64,000 bases of DNA from Streptosporangium lutulentum. Its GTDB lineage: Bacteria; Actinomycetota; Actinomycetes; Streptosporangiales; Streptosporangiaceae. The stretch spans positions 4,402,001 through 4,466,000 of the forward strand of contig NZ_JAUSQU010000001.1 in the NCBI RefSeq assembly GCF_030811455.1, read 5' to 3'. Of the stretch, positions 8,921-17,356 are shown piece by piece (within the stretch, counting starts at the first letter, position 1; each line of letters begins with the position of its first letter). The position numbers and the translations under genes were made by a program. Under the pieces are notes generated by a model. It made no database searches. It saw only the letters and a list, made by a program, of their open reading frames with translations, and was not told the origin of the DNA.

Positions 8921-9472
8921 CTCTGCGGCGGCGGACCGCTTACGCGCACGGTAGGCCGCAGCTTTCACCTTGTTGCCGCAGGTTTGCATCGCGCACCATT
9001 CGCGACGCCCGCCCCGTGAGTGGTCGAGGTAGATCTGGGTGCACTCGGGGCGGGTGCATTCCTTGAGGGGCGGGGCATAAGGACCGCCGAGGATGTCGAT
9101 CGCCTCCCTCGCCACCGACGACATCGCCTGCCCCGCCGTCGCCTCCCTCCGCCGACCGTCCCGGGTGAGGCGCGGGATCGCGGAGGGCGTGCCCGCCACG
9201 CGGTTCACGAGCGTGAGCGCGTCCTCGTCGTACCCGTCGTTCCTCATTCGCGCGATGACGAGCGCGTAGATCGCCTCCCGCAGCGCGATCGCGTCATCGA
9301 GGTCCGCCGGGCCGGCGTCGCCGCCGCCGGCGTCGACGAGTCCGGATTCCCGGAACCACGCGTCCAGGCTTCGCGGGGACGTGAGCACGTCCGTCGGCAC
9401 GGGGTTGCGCCGCGCCCGCAGTGTCCCGACGAAATCGAGAGCCAGGTTGCCACAGGGAAATGCATGCTCCAT
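8909..9472 (-). CDS. ABATE/CGNR zinc-finger transcriptional regulator
   Basis: The 187-aa product has the N-terminal ABATE domain (FPCGNLALDFVGTLRARR..., residues 6-120). It ends in a CGNR zinc finger, with Cys residues in KECTRPECTQIYLDHSRG and REWCAMQTCGNKVKAAAYRARKR. Such proteins are presumed DNA-binding regulators. I chose the ATG at 9472 because an alternative ATG at 9517 would lie inside an operator site. The first operator abuts this start, which predicts autoregulation. The stop lies in a 12-bp tandem repeat. Confidence 0.85.
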   Translation of the reverse strand: MEHAFPCGNLALDFVGTLRARRNPVPTDVLTSPRSLDAWFRESGLVDAGGGDAGPADLDDAIALREAIYALVIARMRNDGYDEDALTLVNRVAGTPSAIPRLTRDGRRREATAGQAMSSVAREAIDILGGPYAPPLKECTRPECTQIYLDHSRGGRREWCAMQTCGNKVKAAAYRARKRSAAAEVAV

Positions 9473-9606
9473 GTCACCAGTCTGACGGGTGATGAGCTCG
9501 CGAACAAGACTTGTCACCCCTCAAGATGGTGACGAAGCATCACGCGTCACCTCCTTGACTGGTGATGGAAAACCGTGCCAGGATCATCACCAGTTGGGCC
9601 GGTGAC
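9473..9606. promoter_or_regulatory. Array of four GTCACC-N9-GGTGAC operators
   Basis: Sites are at 9473-9493, 9513-9533, 9546-9566 and 9586-9606. Each is an inverted repeat GTCACC-N9-GGTGAY (ATCACC in the fourth), always with a 9-bp spacer of unrelated sequence. Start-to-start distances are 40, 33 and 40 bp, so the array is symmetric. It fills the divergent promoter between the CGNR regulator and the VOC protein. The most likely ligand is the CGNR protein itself (inference). Confidence 0.8.
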
Positions 9607-9652
9607 GCACAAGGATGCAAGCCTCGCCGGGTCACGATCGAGAGGACACACG

Positions 9653-10096
9653 ATGAACCTGAAGCTCGAAGTGCTGACGCTCCCCGTCTCCGACGTCGAT
9701 CGCGCCAAGGCCTTCTACGAAAATCTGGACTTCCGGCTGGACGCCGACTTCGCCGTCGGCGAGAACTTCCGCGTCGTACAGCTGACGCCCCCCGGTTCCG
9801 AGGCGTCCATCATCATCGGCAACGGGGTCACGTCGGCGGCCCCGGGCTCCGTCCAGGGCCTGCACCTCGTCGTCACCGACATCGTCGCCACCCAGGCCGA
9901 CATCGCCGCGCGCGGCGTCGACATCAGCGAGGTGTTCCACGACGCCGACGGGGTGTTCCACCACGCCGGAACGGAAGGACGCGTCTCCGGCCCGCACCCG
10001 GAGCGTCGCAGTTACAAATCGTTCGCCTCCTTCAGCGACCCCGACGGCAACGGCTGGGTACTCCAGGAAATCGTCACCCGCGCCCCCGGGCGCTGA
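9653..10096 (+). CDS. VOC (glyoxalase/bleomycin resistance) family protein
   Basis: The 147-aa protein has two beta-alpha-beta-beta-beta modules: MNLKLEVLTLPVSDVDRAKAF... and GLHLVVTDIVATQADIAARG..., ending in FSDPDGNGWVLQEI. This is the typical pattern of VOC metalloenzymes and antibiotic- or aldehyde-handling proteins. The substrate cannot be inferred. The ATG has GAGAGGA upstream. It lies directly behind the four-operator array and is followed after 37 bp by a small conserved protein, probably in one transcript that ends at the 10371 hairpin. Confidence 0.88.
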   Translation: MNLKLEVLTLPVSDVDRAKAFYENLDFRLDADFAVGENFRVVQLTPPGSEASIIIGNGVTSAAPGSVQGLHLVVTDIVATQADIAARGVDISEVFHDADGVFHHAGTEGRVSGPHPERRSYKSFASFSDPDGNGWVLQEIVTRAPGR

Positions 10097-10133
10097 CCCG
10101 GCACCGGCCCTGACGACACGAAGAGGATCGACG

Positions 10134-10337
10134 ATGGACCCGGCCACGAACGACATCCTGCTCGACGCGCTCAACCGCGCGGCCGAAGCCCATGGCGTCT
10201 ACGAGGCGGAGGTGCTCGGCGGAAAACGTGACGACGGCTGGCCGCAGTGGTACGCCCGGCACATGACGCGCACCCTGGCCGAGGCCGGCTACCGGCTCGT
10301 CGGGCCGGCCGACCCCGGCGGACGCGGTCTCCCGTAG
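10134..10337 (+). CDS. Small conserved actinobacterial protein
   Basis: The 67-aa protein starts MDPATNDILLDALNRAAEAHGVYE and has the aromatic core WPQWYARHMTRTLAEAGYRL. I recall similar small proteins in many actinobacteria, often beside VOC or DinB genes, but their function is unknown to me. GAAGAGGA is the ribosome-binding site, and the gene is the last of the VOC operon. Confidence 0.75.
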   Translation: MDPATNDILLDALNRAAEAHGVYEAEVLGGKRDDGWPQWYARHMTRTLAEAGYRLVGPADPGGRGLP

Positions 10338-10370
10338 CCGGCTTCGACAAGGCGAGCGCCACCGTGGACA

Positions 10371-10411
10371 CAGATGGAGCCCCCGCAGGGGAAGAGCGGG
10401 GGCTCCATCTG
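10371..10411 (+). terminator. Strong terminator after VOC operon
   Basis: CAGATGGAGCCCCCGC pairs perfectly over 16 bp with GCGGGGGCTCCATCTG around a 9-nt loop and is followed by TTT. It ends the VOC/small-protein transcript. Confidence 0.85.
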
Positions 10412-10600
10412 TTTCACGTTCCCTCCTGGGTACGGACGCGCCATATGCCCCAAAGGTTGACCTATATGCCAAAACAGTCGAAAACTTCACCGCAGCGGGG
10501 ATTCGAGCCGGACGGATTCGCCCCGCTGCCGCGAACGGCGTCCGGTCCGGTCCAGCTCGGGTGACCGCGCCCATCCCGGCCACCGCACGCGCCCGGACCG

Positions 10601-10723
10601 GCCCGGACCACCGGCCGTTACTTCGACGGCGAGACGGAGGCGCGCGCCTCGGAGGAGGCCTGTGACCCGGACTATCGCCGGCTCCTCGGCGAACTGACGC
10701 AAGCACTGCCGGCCGGCTTCTGA
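10601..10723 (+). pseudogene. C-terminal remnant of a short-chain dehydrogenase
   Basis: The frame ending at the TGA of 10721 reads TTGRYFDGETEARASEEACD, then PDYRRLLGELTQALPAGF. This matches the characteristic C-terminus of actinobacterial SDR proteins (GRYF-G--EARA---A-D---R--LW-LS). Nothing upstream in this frame resembles the Rossmann core, so the rest of the gene is gone. The identification rests on remembered family sequence. Confidence 0.5.
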
Positions 10724-11030
10724 CCGCTCGCACCCCCTGACCGCACGCGACAGCCCGTCTCGCGAGACCGGCCGTCGCGTGCGCCTCGCCGGGCACCGGC
10801 TCGCCGCCCCGGCCGATCGACCACCCGCCTGCCGCGGGCTCCGTGTCTCCGTACGCGATCGTGTTCGGCACGTGCCAGATATGCCGCGATCGAGACAAGA
10901 TCGAGACAAAACGGCCACCAAAAGACATTCGAAATGCATAGATCATTCTTGGGATCCTCTTTGGGAGCTACTGACCTATTTCCCGTCTGGATTTTCCAGG
11001 TTTGCATCGATCTTTTGGGAAGGTTCGCCA
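10724..11030. other. Leader/promoter region of the S15 peptidase gene
   Basis: About 300 bp without a supported gene. It becomes AT-richer from 10900 on, consistent with a promoter. I see no recognised regulatory element. Confidence 0.4.
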
Positions 11031-12974
11031 ATGTCTTTGCCGCGTCAGGGGGTGGGCCGTATGGCGCCACCCGCTTTCCGTAGTCCGCGATCAGCACGCC
11101 GCGGAGCCGCGGCACTGGGGCTCGCCGTCACGATGACCCTTGCCGGGCTTGCCTCGATCTCGGCCCCCGCCGCCGCGGCGGCCCCCGTCGGACCGGTCTT
11201 CGAGAACGGCATGGCCCAGCCGGTGTTCTCGTCGAACCGCAACGACTGGATCCGCGAGGAGATGTGGGTCGAAACCCCGATCGACAGTGACGGCGACGGC
11301 CGGAAGGACCGGGTGCACGCCGAGGTCACCCGGCTCCAGGAGACCGAGACGGCAGGCTTGAAGTCGCCCGTCGTGTACGAGGCCAGCCCCTACTACGCGG
11401 GTGGCAACGAGATCACGAACCACAACGTCGACCACGAGCTCTACCAGGCGGTCCGCCCGGGCAAGGGCCGGATGGACCGCGGCGGTTCGGTGAAGGACCC
11501 GGCGACCGACGAGCGGCTGGCCGTGGCGGCCGACGCGGCCGACGTCGGCAGGCTCTCCGCCGACCCCGGCCCGCAGCCCGCCATCAGCACCAGCCATGAG
11601 TCCAACTGGCTGCCCCGCGGTTTCGCGGTGGTCCACGCCGAGTCGCTGGGCAGCGGCAAGTCCGACGGCTGCCCGACCACCGGTGGGACCAACGAGACCA
11701 TCGGCGCGAAGTCCGTCGTCGACTGGCTGAACGGTCGCGCGAAGGCCTACGACGCCACCGGCAAGGAGGTCAAGGCGACGTGGACGACCGGCAAGGTCGG
11801 CATGATCGGCACCTCGTACAACGGCACCCTGCCCAACGCGGTCGCCAGCACCGGCGTCAAGGGCCTCGAGGCCATCGTCCCGATCTCGGCGATCTCGAGC
11901 TGGTATGACTACTACCGCGCGAACGGCGCGGTGGTCGCCGCCGGCGGCTACCAGGGCGAGGACGCCGACGTGCTCGCGGAGTACGTCTACACCCGCGCGG
12001 ACAAGGACATCTGCCGGAGCGTCATCGAGGAGCTCGAGAAGGAGCAGGACCGGGTCACCGGTGACTACAGCGACTTCTGGGACGAGCGCAACTACATGAA
12101 CGACGTCCGGAAGGTCCACGCCGCGGTGCTGGTCGCGCACGGGCTCAACGACTGGAACGTCAAGACCAAGCAGGCCGCGCAGTGGTATGAGGCGCTCAAG
12201 GCGCGCGGGGTGCCGCACAAGATCTACCTGCACCAGGGCGGCCACGGCGGCTCCCCCAGCGTCGACGTGCTCAACCGCTGGTTCACCCGCTACCTGTGGG
12301 ACTACAAGAACGGCGTGGAGAAGGACCCTCGTGCGCTGATCCAGCGCGAGGACAGGACGCTGGTGGAATACCCCGAGTGGCCTGAGCCGTCCGCGAAGGA
12401 CGCCAAGCTCAACCTGGCGCCCAGCACGGACGGGACCGCCGGCGTCCTCACCGCCGGCAAGATCCGCCGGGGCAAGCCGGTGACCGAGACCATCGTCGAC
12501 GACGCGTCCCAGCGGGCGCAGACCCTCGCCGACGCCGCGACGTCTCCCAACCGCCTGGCCTACAAGTCAGGGACGCTGCCCGGTGCGGTCCGGCTCAGCG
12601 GCACGCCGGAGGTGTCGCTGCGGATGTCCTTCGGACAGCCCGCCGCGAACGTCACGGCGCTGCTCGTCGACTACGACCAGAACGGCAAGGCGAAGATCAT
12701 CACCCGGGGCTGGACGGACCCGCAGAACCGCAAGTCCATCTCCAAGAGCGAGCCGATCAAGCCGGGCCACTCGTACGACCTCGACTTCGACATGCAGCCG
12801 CATGACTATGTGTTCCCCGCGGGACACCGCATCGGCGTCGTGCTGCTGTCGAGCGACTACGAGTACACCATCCGGCCCACCCCCGGCGCGACGCTGCACC
12901 TCGACACGGCGAAGAGCACGGTCAAGCTGCCGCTCGTCGGCGGAGCCGCCGCGCTCACCGCGGTGAACGGCTGA
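11031..12974 (+). CDS. Secreted Xaa-Pro dipeptidyl-peptidase-like (S15) enzyme
   Basis: The 647-aa protein has an N-terminal signal sequence (SARRGAAALGLAVTMTLAGLASISAPAAAA, cleavage near residue 50). An alpha/beta-hydrolase core follows, with the nucleophile S262 in GTSYNG, D374 in HGLNDWN and H405 in GGHGGSP. A C-terminal jelly-roll domain typical of PepX/S15 and cocaine-esterase relatives follows (RLSGTPEVSLRMSF ... VFPAGHRIGVVLLSSDYEYT). It should cleave X-Pro dipeptides outside the cell. The ATG at 11031 has GGGAAGG seven bases upstream; an open extension upstream has no support. It fits with the other exopeptidases of this window. Confidence 0.92.
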   Translation: MSLPRQGVGRMAPPAFRSPRSARRGAAALGLAVTMTLAGLASISAPAAAAAPVGPVFENGMAQPVFSSNRNDWIREEMWVETPIDSDGDGRKDRVHAEVTRLQETETAGLKSPVVYEASPYYAGGNEITNHNVDHELYQAVRPGKGRMDRGGSVKDPATDERLAVAADAADVGRLSADPGPQPAISTSHESNWLPRGFAVVHAESLGSGKSDGCPTTGGTNETIGAKSVVDWLNGRAKAYDATGKEVKATWTTGKVGMIGTSYNGTLPNAVASTGVKGLEAIVPISAISSWYDYYRANGAVVAAGGYQGEDADVLAEYVYTRADKDICRSVIEELEKEQDRVTGDYSDFWDERNYMNDVRKVHAAVLVAHGLNDWNVKTKQAAQWYEALKARGVPHKIYLHQGGHGGSPSVDVLNRWFTRYLWDYKNGVEKDPRALIQREDRTLVEYPEWPEPSAKDAKLNLAPSTDGTAGVLTAGKIRRGKPVTETIVDDASQRAQTLADAATSPNRLAYKSGTLPGAVRLSGTPEVSLRMSFGQPAANVTALLVDYDQNGKAKIITRGWTDPQNRKSISKSEPIKPGHSYDLDFDMQPHDYVFPAGHRIGVVLLSSDYEYTIRPTPGATLHLDTAKSTVKLPLVGGAAALTAVNG

Positions 12975-12991
12975 CCCCGAGCCTGACGGCA

Positions 12992-13019
12992 GGGCGGGCC
13001 GCCACCCGGCGGCCCGCCC
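12992..13019 (+). terminator. Hairpin after S15 peptidase gene
   Basis: GGGCGGGCCGCC and GGCGGCCCGCCC form a perfect 12-bp stem with a 4-nt loop, 17 bp after the stop codon. Confidence 0.75.
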
Positions 13020-13079
13020 GGTCCGGCTTCGACGAAACAAAGTATTTTCAAGAGAAAGGATCATCGTTACGCTCGCCCC

Positions 13080-14696
13080 ATGAACCCCATGCACCCCCCA
13101 CGATGGCTGGCGGCCGTGGTATCGGCCGTGGTACTTACCTCAGGTTTATCCATGGCGACTCCGGCCCAGGCTCACGACAGGGCACCGCGCCCCTCCGACA
13201 CCTTCCTGCGTGGCCTCGACCTCGACCGCGCCACCGTCCTCGACATGCAGAGCGCCATGGATCGGAGGCGCTTCGACTCGGTGTCGCTCACCCGGTTCTA
13301 CCTCGACCGCATCCGCACGGTGGACCCGATGCTGCACGCGGTCGTCCAGACCAACCCCCTGGCGCTGAAGGAGGCCGAGCGCAGCGACCAGCGCAGGCGG
13401 CACGGCGCGCGCGGCGCTCTGGAGGGCATCCCGGTCCTGCTGAAGGACAACGTCGACACCACCGGGCCACTCCGTACGACCGCCGGCTCGGAGGCGTTGC
13501 TCGACTCCCGGCCCGCACGCGACGCGTTCCTGGTCCAGCGGCTGCGCGACGCGGGTGCGGTGATCCTCGGCAAGGCCAACCTCTCCGAGTGGGCGAACTT
13601 CCGCTCCGGCCCCTCCTCCAGCGGGTGGAGCGCGGTCGGCGGCCAGACCAACAACCCCTACGTCCTGGACCGCAACCCCTGCGGTTCGAGCAGCGGCTCG
13701 GCCGTCGCCGCCGCCGCGAGCCTGGCTGCGGTGACCATCGGCACCGAGACCGACGGCTCCATCGTCTGCCCCGCCGGCGTCAACGGCGTCGTCGGCATCA
13801 AGCCCACCATCGGCCTGGTCAGCCGCTCCGGAGTGGTCCCGATCTCGGCGCAGCAGGACACCGCCGGCCCGATCACCAGGAACGTCACCGACGCCGCCGC
13901 CGTGCTCTCGGCCATCCAGGGCGTGGACCGGCGCGACCCCGCGACCGTGCCCGGCGGCAACCGCGACTACCTCAAGGCACTGAAGCCGGGCGCGCTGGCC
14001 GGCAAGCGCATCGGCGTGTGGCGCTCGGTCACGGGAGACAACCAGGAGGTGCTGGCCACCCTGGACGCCGCCGTCGCCACGCTGCGGGCCAAGGGCGCGA
14101 CCGTGGTCGACAACCTCGAACTGGAGGGAATGGACCAGGTCGGCGAGCCCGAGTTCACGGCCCTGCTGACCGAGTTCAAGCACGACCTGAACGCCTATCT
14201 GGCCGCCACTCCGGGACGGCACCCGCGCGACCTGGCCGGGCTGATCGAGTTCAACCGGCGGCACGCCTCGACCGAGCTGCGCTACTTCGGTCAGGAGCTG
14301 TTCGAGCAGGCGCAGGCGACCACCGGCGACCTCGACAACCCCGAATACCTCGCGCTCAGGAAGAAGGCGACCACGCTCGCCCGGCAGGCGATCGACTCCG
14401 CGATGTCCGCGAACCGGCTCGACGCGGTGTTCGCCCCGACCAACTCCGGCGCCTGGCTCACCGACCTGGTCAAGGGCGATGACTTCACCGGATTCGTGTC
14501 CTCGTCCGTGGCCGCGGCCGTCTCCGGCTACCCAGCGATCACCGTCCCCGCCGGCCATGCCAGGAACGTCCTGCCGCTCGGCGTCACCTTCTTCGGCGGC
14601 CGCTTCTCCGAACCGACCCTGATCGCCCTCGGATACGCGTTCGAGCAGGCGACCAAGGTACGCAAGCCGCCGACGTACCTGCCGACGCTGCCCTGA
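13080..14696 (+). CDS. Secreted amidase (amidase signature family)
   Basis: The 538-aa protein has a signal peptide (WLAAVVSAVVLTSGLSMATPAQA). The amidase-signature triad is K122 in LLKDNVDT, the cis-Ser in CGSSSGSA (203-205) and nucleophile S227 in TDGSI. The family hydrolyses amide bonds; the substrate is unknown, and an extracellular location fits peptide or amide scavenging. The AAAGGA upstream is about 20 bases from the ATG at 13080, so the exact start (13080 or 13089) is uncertain. It follows the S15 peptidase but has its own leader. Confidence 0.9.
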   Translation: MNPMHPPRWLAAVVSAVVLTSGLSMATPAQAHDRAPRPSDTFLRGLDLDRATVLDMQSAMDRRRFDSVSLTRFYLDRIRTVDPMLHAVVQTNPLALKEAERSDQRRRHGARGALEGIPVLLKDNVDTTGPLRTTAGSEALLDSRPARDAFLVQRLRDAGAVILGKANLSEWANFRSGPSSSGWSAVGGQTNNPYVLDRNPCGSSSGSAVAAAASLAAVTIGTETDGSIVCPAGVNGVVGIKPTIGLVSRSGVVPISAQQDTAGPITRNVTDAAAVLSAIQGVDRRDPATVPGGNRDYLKALKPGALAGKRIGVWRSVTGDNQEVLATLDAAVATLRAKGATVVDNLELEGMDQVGEPEFTALLTEFKHDLNAYLAATPGRHPRDLAGLIEFNRRHASTELRYFGQELFEQAQATTGDLDNPEYLALRKKATTLARQAIDSAMSANRLDAVFAPTNSGAWLTDLVKGDDFTGFVSSSVAAAVSGYPAITVPAGHARNVLPLGVTFFGGRFSEPTLIALGYAFEQATKVRKPPTYLPTLP

Positions 14697-14775
14697 CCCG
14701 AGGGCCTCGCCTGCCGCGGGGCCCGTCTCCTCTATGAATGCGCGAGCGAGCCCCCCAACGGCACGCTCGCCTGAG

Positions 14776-14817
14776 CGTCCCGGCGGGCGCCGCGGCATCG
14801 TGCCGCCCGCCGGGACG
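14776..14817 (+). terminator. Hairpin after amidase gene
   Basis: CGTCCCGGCGGGC and GCCCGCCGGGACG pair over 13 bp around a 16-nt loop, about 80 bp after the amidase stop. Confidence 0.6.
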
Positions 14818-14840
14818 TGGTCACTCCGCCCTTCGCGCCC

Positions 14841-14963
14841 TCACCGCCGGCGTCTGCCTCGATCACGCCTTTCGGCCAGGGTCATCCCACCCCCAGCTTT
14901 CCGGTGCCGTACGGACTCGCCCGCCCGGAGAACGGCCGGGGTGAAGGCGGTCGACGATCTCAT
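14841..14963 (-). other. Orphan 40-codon ORF behind an operator, possible gene stub
   Basis: An ATG at 14963 with AAGGACGAC immediately upstream opens a 40-codon frame (MRSSTAFTPAVLRAGESVRH..., ending in an arginine-rich stretch). It lies about 60 bp downstream, on the minus strand, of the perfect operator at 15026. I read this as the promoter, start and first codons of a lost member of the sugar regulon. A chance ORF cannot be excluded. Confidence 0.3.
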
Positions 14964-15025
14964 GTCGTCCTTACGCCGGAAGCCTCCGTGCGGTTCCGAG
15001 AGCGCGGCCGGCTCGATTCCTCCAA

Positions 15026-15037
15026 GACAACGTTGTC
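15026..15037. promoter_or_regulatory. Perfect GACAACGTTGTC operator (orphan copy)
   Basis: A perfect 12-bp palindrome with the central CG typical of LacI-family sites, identical to the operator at 16073. It lies between two convergent genes (amidase and ROK kinase), where no intact gene needs it. On the minus strand it reads as TTGACAACGTTGTC, so it could overlap a -35 TTGACA. Confidence 0.7.
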
Positions 15038-15098
15038 AATACTGATCGCGAAACCTCGTCGAAGCGGTCCGTTCGTTCTCCCGGAGCGCCCGGCCTGG

Positions 15099-16055
15099 TC
15101 AGGTGAGAGAGGCGACGCCGCGACCGGCGTACGCCTCCGGGGCGAGCACCAGGGCCCCGGCGCCGGCCAGGCCGGCGGAGTTGCCGAGACTCGCCGTCGT
15201 CACCGTCAGCCCCCGCAGGAAGGCCAGCCGGCCGTGTTCGGCGACGGCCGCCCGCAGCGGCGGGAAGAGCAGGTCGTGGGCGGCCGCGACACCGCCGCCG
15301 ATCACCACCCTCGACAGGTCGCAGACGGCCGCCGTCGAGACGATGCCCGCCGCGAGGGCACGGCCGGCGCGCCGGAACGCCTCGCTCGCGTACGGGTCGC
15401 CGGCCCGGGCCGCGTCCGCGAGGTCCACGCCGGTCGGTGCCGCGACGGGCGCCCGCCACCCGGCGCCCAGCGCCCACGCGACCATGCTCGGCCCGCTGCT
15501 CATCGCCTCGACGCAGCCGCGCCCGCCGCACGGGCAGGGAACGCCGTCGAGGTCGACGACCACGTGGCCGAGGTGCCCGGCGTTGCCGCTCGGGCCCGCG
15601 ACCAGGCGCCCGGCCTGGATCAGGCCGCCCCCGACGCCGGTGGAGACGACGATGCCCAGCAGGTCGTCCACGCCCTGCCCGGCGCCGCGCCAGTGCTCCC
15701 CCGCCGCGGCGCAACTGCCGTCGCCGGCGAGCCGGACCGGGACCCCGGGGACCAGTTCGGCGAGACGGTGCAGGAGCGGGAAGCGGCGCCAGGCCGGGAT
15801 GTTGACCGGGCTGATCGAGCCCTCCGGCAGGTGGATCGGTCCGGCCGAGCCCACTCCGACGCCGGCCACCCGCGCCGTGCCGGCCGCCGCCCGCACCTCC
15901 GAGACGAGGTCGGCCACCGGCCGCCAGACCGCCTCGGGGTCCGGGGAAACGGCCGTCGGCCGCACCCGGCGCTCGGTGACGGTCCCGTCGGCGGTGACCA
16001 GGGCGGCGGCGACCTTGGTTCCGCCGATGTCGACGGCGAGAGCGAGATCGGACAT
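15099..16055 (-). CDS. ROK family sugar kinase
   Basis: The 318-aa protein begins with the phosphate-binding loop VDIGGTKVAAALV. It carries the ROK signature with the zinc motif CPCGGRGCVE and the upstream GHLGHVVVD. Family members phosphorylate hexoses or N-acyl hexosamines with ATP; no HTH is present, so it is a kinase and not a repressor. AGGAG precedes the ATG. It is divergent from the LacI gene at 16118 across an operator and probably phosphorylates the sugar imported by the ABC system at 17.9-21.9 kb (inference). Confidence 0.9.
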   Translation of the reverse strand: MSDLALAVDIGGTKVAAALVTADGTVTERRVRPTAVSPDPEAVWRPVADLVSEVRAAAGTARVAGVGVGSAGPIHLPEGSISPVNIPAWRRFPLLHRLAELVPGVPVRLAGDGSCAAAGEHWRGAGQGVDDLLGIVVSTGVGGGLIQAGRLVAGPSGNAGHLGHVVVDLDGVPCPCGGRGCVEAMSSGPSMVAWALGAGWRAPVAAPTGVDLADAARAGDPYASEAFRRAGRALAAGIVSTAAVCDLSRVVIGGGVAAAHDLLFPPLRAAVAEHGRLAFLRGLTVTTASLGNSAGLAGAGALVLAPEAYAGRGVASLT

Positions 16056-16072
16056 GGGACTCCTAGGGCTCG

Positions 16073-16084
16073 GACAACGTTGTC
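16073..16084. promoter_or_regulatory. Perfect GACAACGTTGTC operator between ROK and LacI
   Basis: The same perfect palindrome as at 15026 lies in the 62-bp divergent space between the ROK kinase and the LacI gene. This is the expected place for an autoregulatory LacI operator controlling both. Confidence 0.85.
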
Positions 16085-16117
16085 ACGATAGCGGGCGGGT
16101 ACCTGTATGGTTCACGC

Positions 16118-17170
16118 ATGGCTAGCGACGTCGGCCGTACGAGGCGGCCCACCATGGCGGACGTGGCGACTCGGGCCGGGGTGAGCCTGAAGACCGTCTC
16201 CCGGGTCGTGAACAACGCGCCGCACGTCCAGCCCGAGCTGATCGAGCGGGTGCTCGCCGCCGTGACCGAGCTCGGTTTCCGCCGCAATCCCCTGGCCAGC
16301 TCGCTGCGCTCCGGGCAGGCGACCGCCACGATCGGGCTGCTGATCGAGGAGATCGCCAACCCGTTCTACGCGACGATCGCGGGAGCCGCGGCCGAGATCG
16401 CCCGGCAACACGACATGATGCTCATCATCGCCAGTTCCGAGGAGGACCCGGCGCGCGAGCGGCAACTGCTGCGGGACATGTGCGCCCGCCGCGTCGACGG
16501 GCTGCTCGTGGTGCCCGCCGGTGACGACCACTCGTTCCTGCGCGCCGAGGTCGAGCTCGGCATCCCCGTGGTCTTTCTCGACCGGCCGGCCGGTGGGCTG
16601 CTCGCCGACACGGTGCTGCTCGACAACCGCGGGGGCGCGCGGGCCGGGGTGCGCAGGCTCGTCGAGGCGGGTCACCGCCGGATCGGGATCCTGCTCGACT
16701 CGATCGGCGTCTACACGATGCGCGAGCGGCTCGACGGCGCGCAGGACGCGCTGGCCCCGGCGGGCGTGCCGTACGACACCGGGCTGGTCCGCGAAGGCGT
16801 CCGGGATCCGGCGGCTGCCGCCCGGGCCGTCGCCGAGATGCTCGACCGGCCGAATCCGCCGACCGCCTTCTTCAGCCTGAACAACCGGATCACCCTCGGC
16901 GTGATCGAGGAACTGCACCGGCGCGGCAGCGACGCCGCACTGCTCGGGTTCGACGACTTCGACATGGCCCGCCTGGTGCCGTACCCGCTGACGGTGATCG
17001 CCTACGACACCCACGAGCTGGCCCGGACCGCCACCGACCTGCTGTTCCGCCGGATCGGGGGAGACCGGTCCTGGCCCCGTACGGTGGTGCTCCCCACCGA
17101 GCTGGTGGAGCGGGGCATCCCGCCGCGCCACGCCGGGCGCGAAGCGGGGGCGGCCGCCCATGCGCCGTGA
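16118..17170 (+). CDS. LacI family repressor of the sugar regulon
   Basis: The 350-aa protein has the HTH PTMADVATRAGVSLKTVSRVVNN (about residues 11-33), the hinge RNPLASSLRSGQATATIGLL and a sugar-binding domain (GLLIEEIANPFYATIAGAAAEIA ... LLGFDDFDMARLVPYPLTVIAYDTHELAR). It is divergent from the ROK kinase and upstream of the sugar ABC transporter. The shared operator GACAACGTTGTC lies next to its start and, in a near-perfect form, upstream of the transporter operon. It is most likely a sugar-responsive repressor of kinase, transporter and itself. Confidence 0.92.
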   Translation: MASDVGRTRRPTMADVATRAGVSLKTVSRVVNNAPHVQPELIERVLAAVTELGFRRNPLASSLRSGQATATIGLLIEEIANPFYATIAGAAAEIARQHDMMLIIASSEEDPARERQLLRDMCARRVDGLLVVPAGDDHSFLRAEVELGIPVVFLDRPAGGLLADTVLLDNRGGARAGVRRLVEAGHRRIGILLDSIGVYTMRERLDGAQDALAPAGVPYDTGLVREGVRDPAAAARAVAEMLDRPNPPTAFFSLNNRITLGVIEELHRRGSDAALLGFDDFDMARLVPYPLTVIAYDTHELARTATDLLFRRIGGDRSWPRTVVLPTELVERGIPPRHAGREAGAAAHAP

Positions 17171-17196
17171 TCGTCTCCACCCGGCCGATCCTCCAC

Positions 17197-17226
17197 GGTC
17201 CGGCCGCGAGCCGCACCGGCCGGACC
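17197..17226 (+). terminator. Hairpin after LacI gene
   Basis: GGTCCGGCC and GGCCGGACC form a 9-bp stem about 30 bp after the LacI stop. Confidence 0.55.
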
Positions 17227-17356
17227 TGCGGACCGGGTAACGGATCATGCGAGGTAGAACCCCCCAAATGGTGAAGTGCGTTACAAAACGAACACATTAA
17301 GCCAGGCCTGGTTGACATCCCCGCAATGCGGGAGGAGTCTCTACCCGCTGCCTGCC

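Noticed and set aside
10494..10512. Another T-arm-like word (GGGGATTCGAGCCGG)
   Set aside because: On the minus strand the loop lacks the conserved TTC and there is no flanking tRNA structure.
13146..14798. 550-codon minus-strand open frame opposite the amidase
   Set aside because: Antisense shadow; the plus-strand amidase with its full catalytic triad is clearly the gene.
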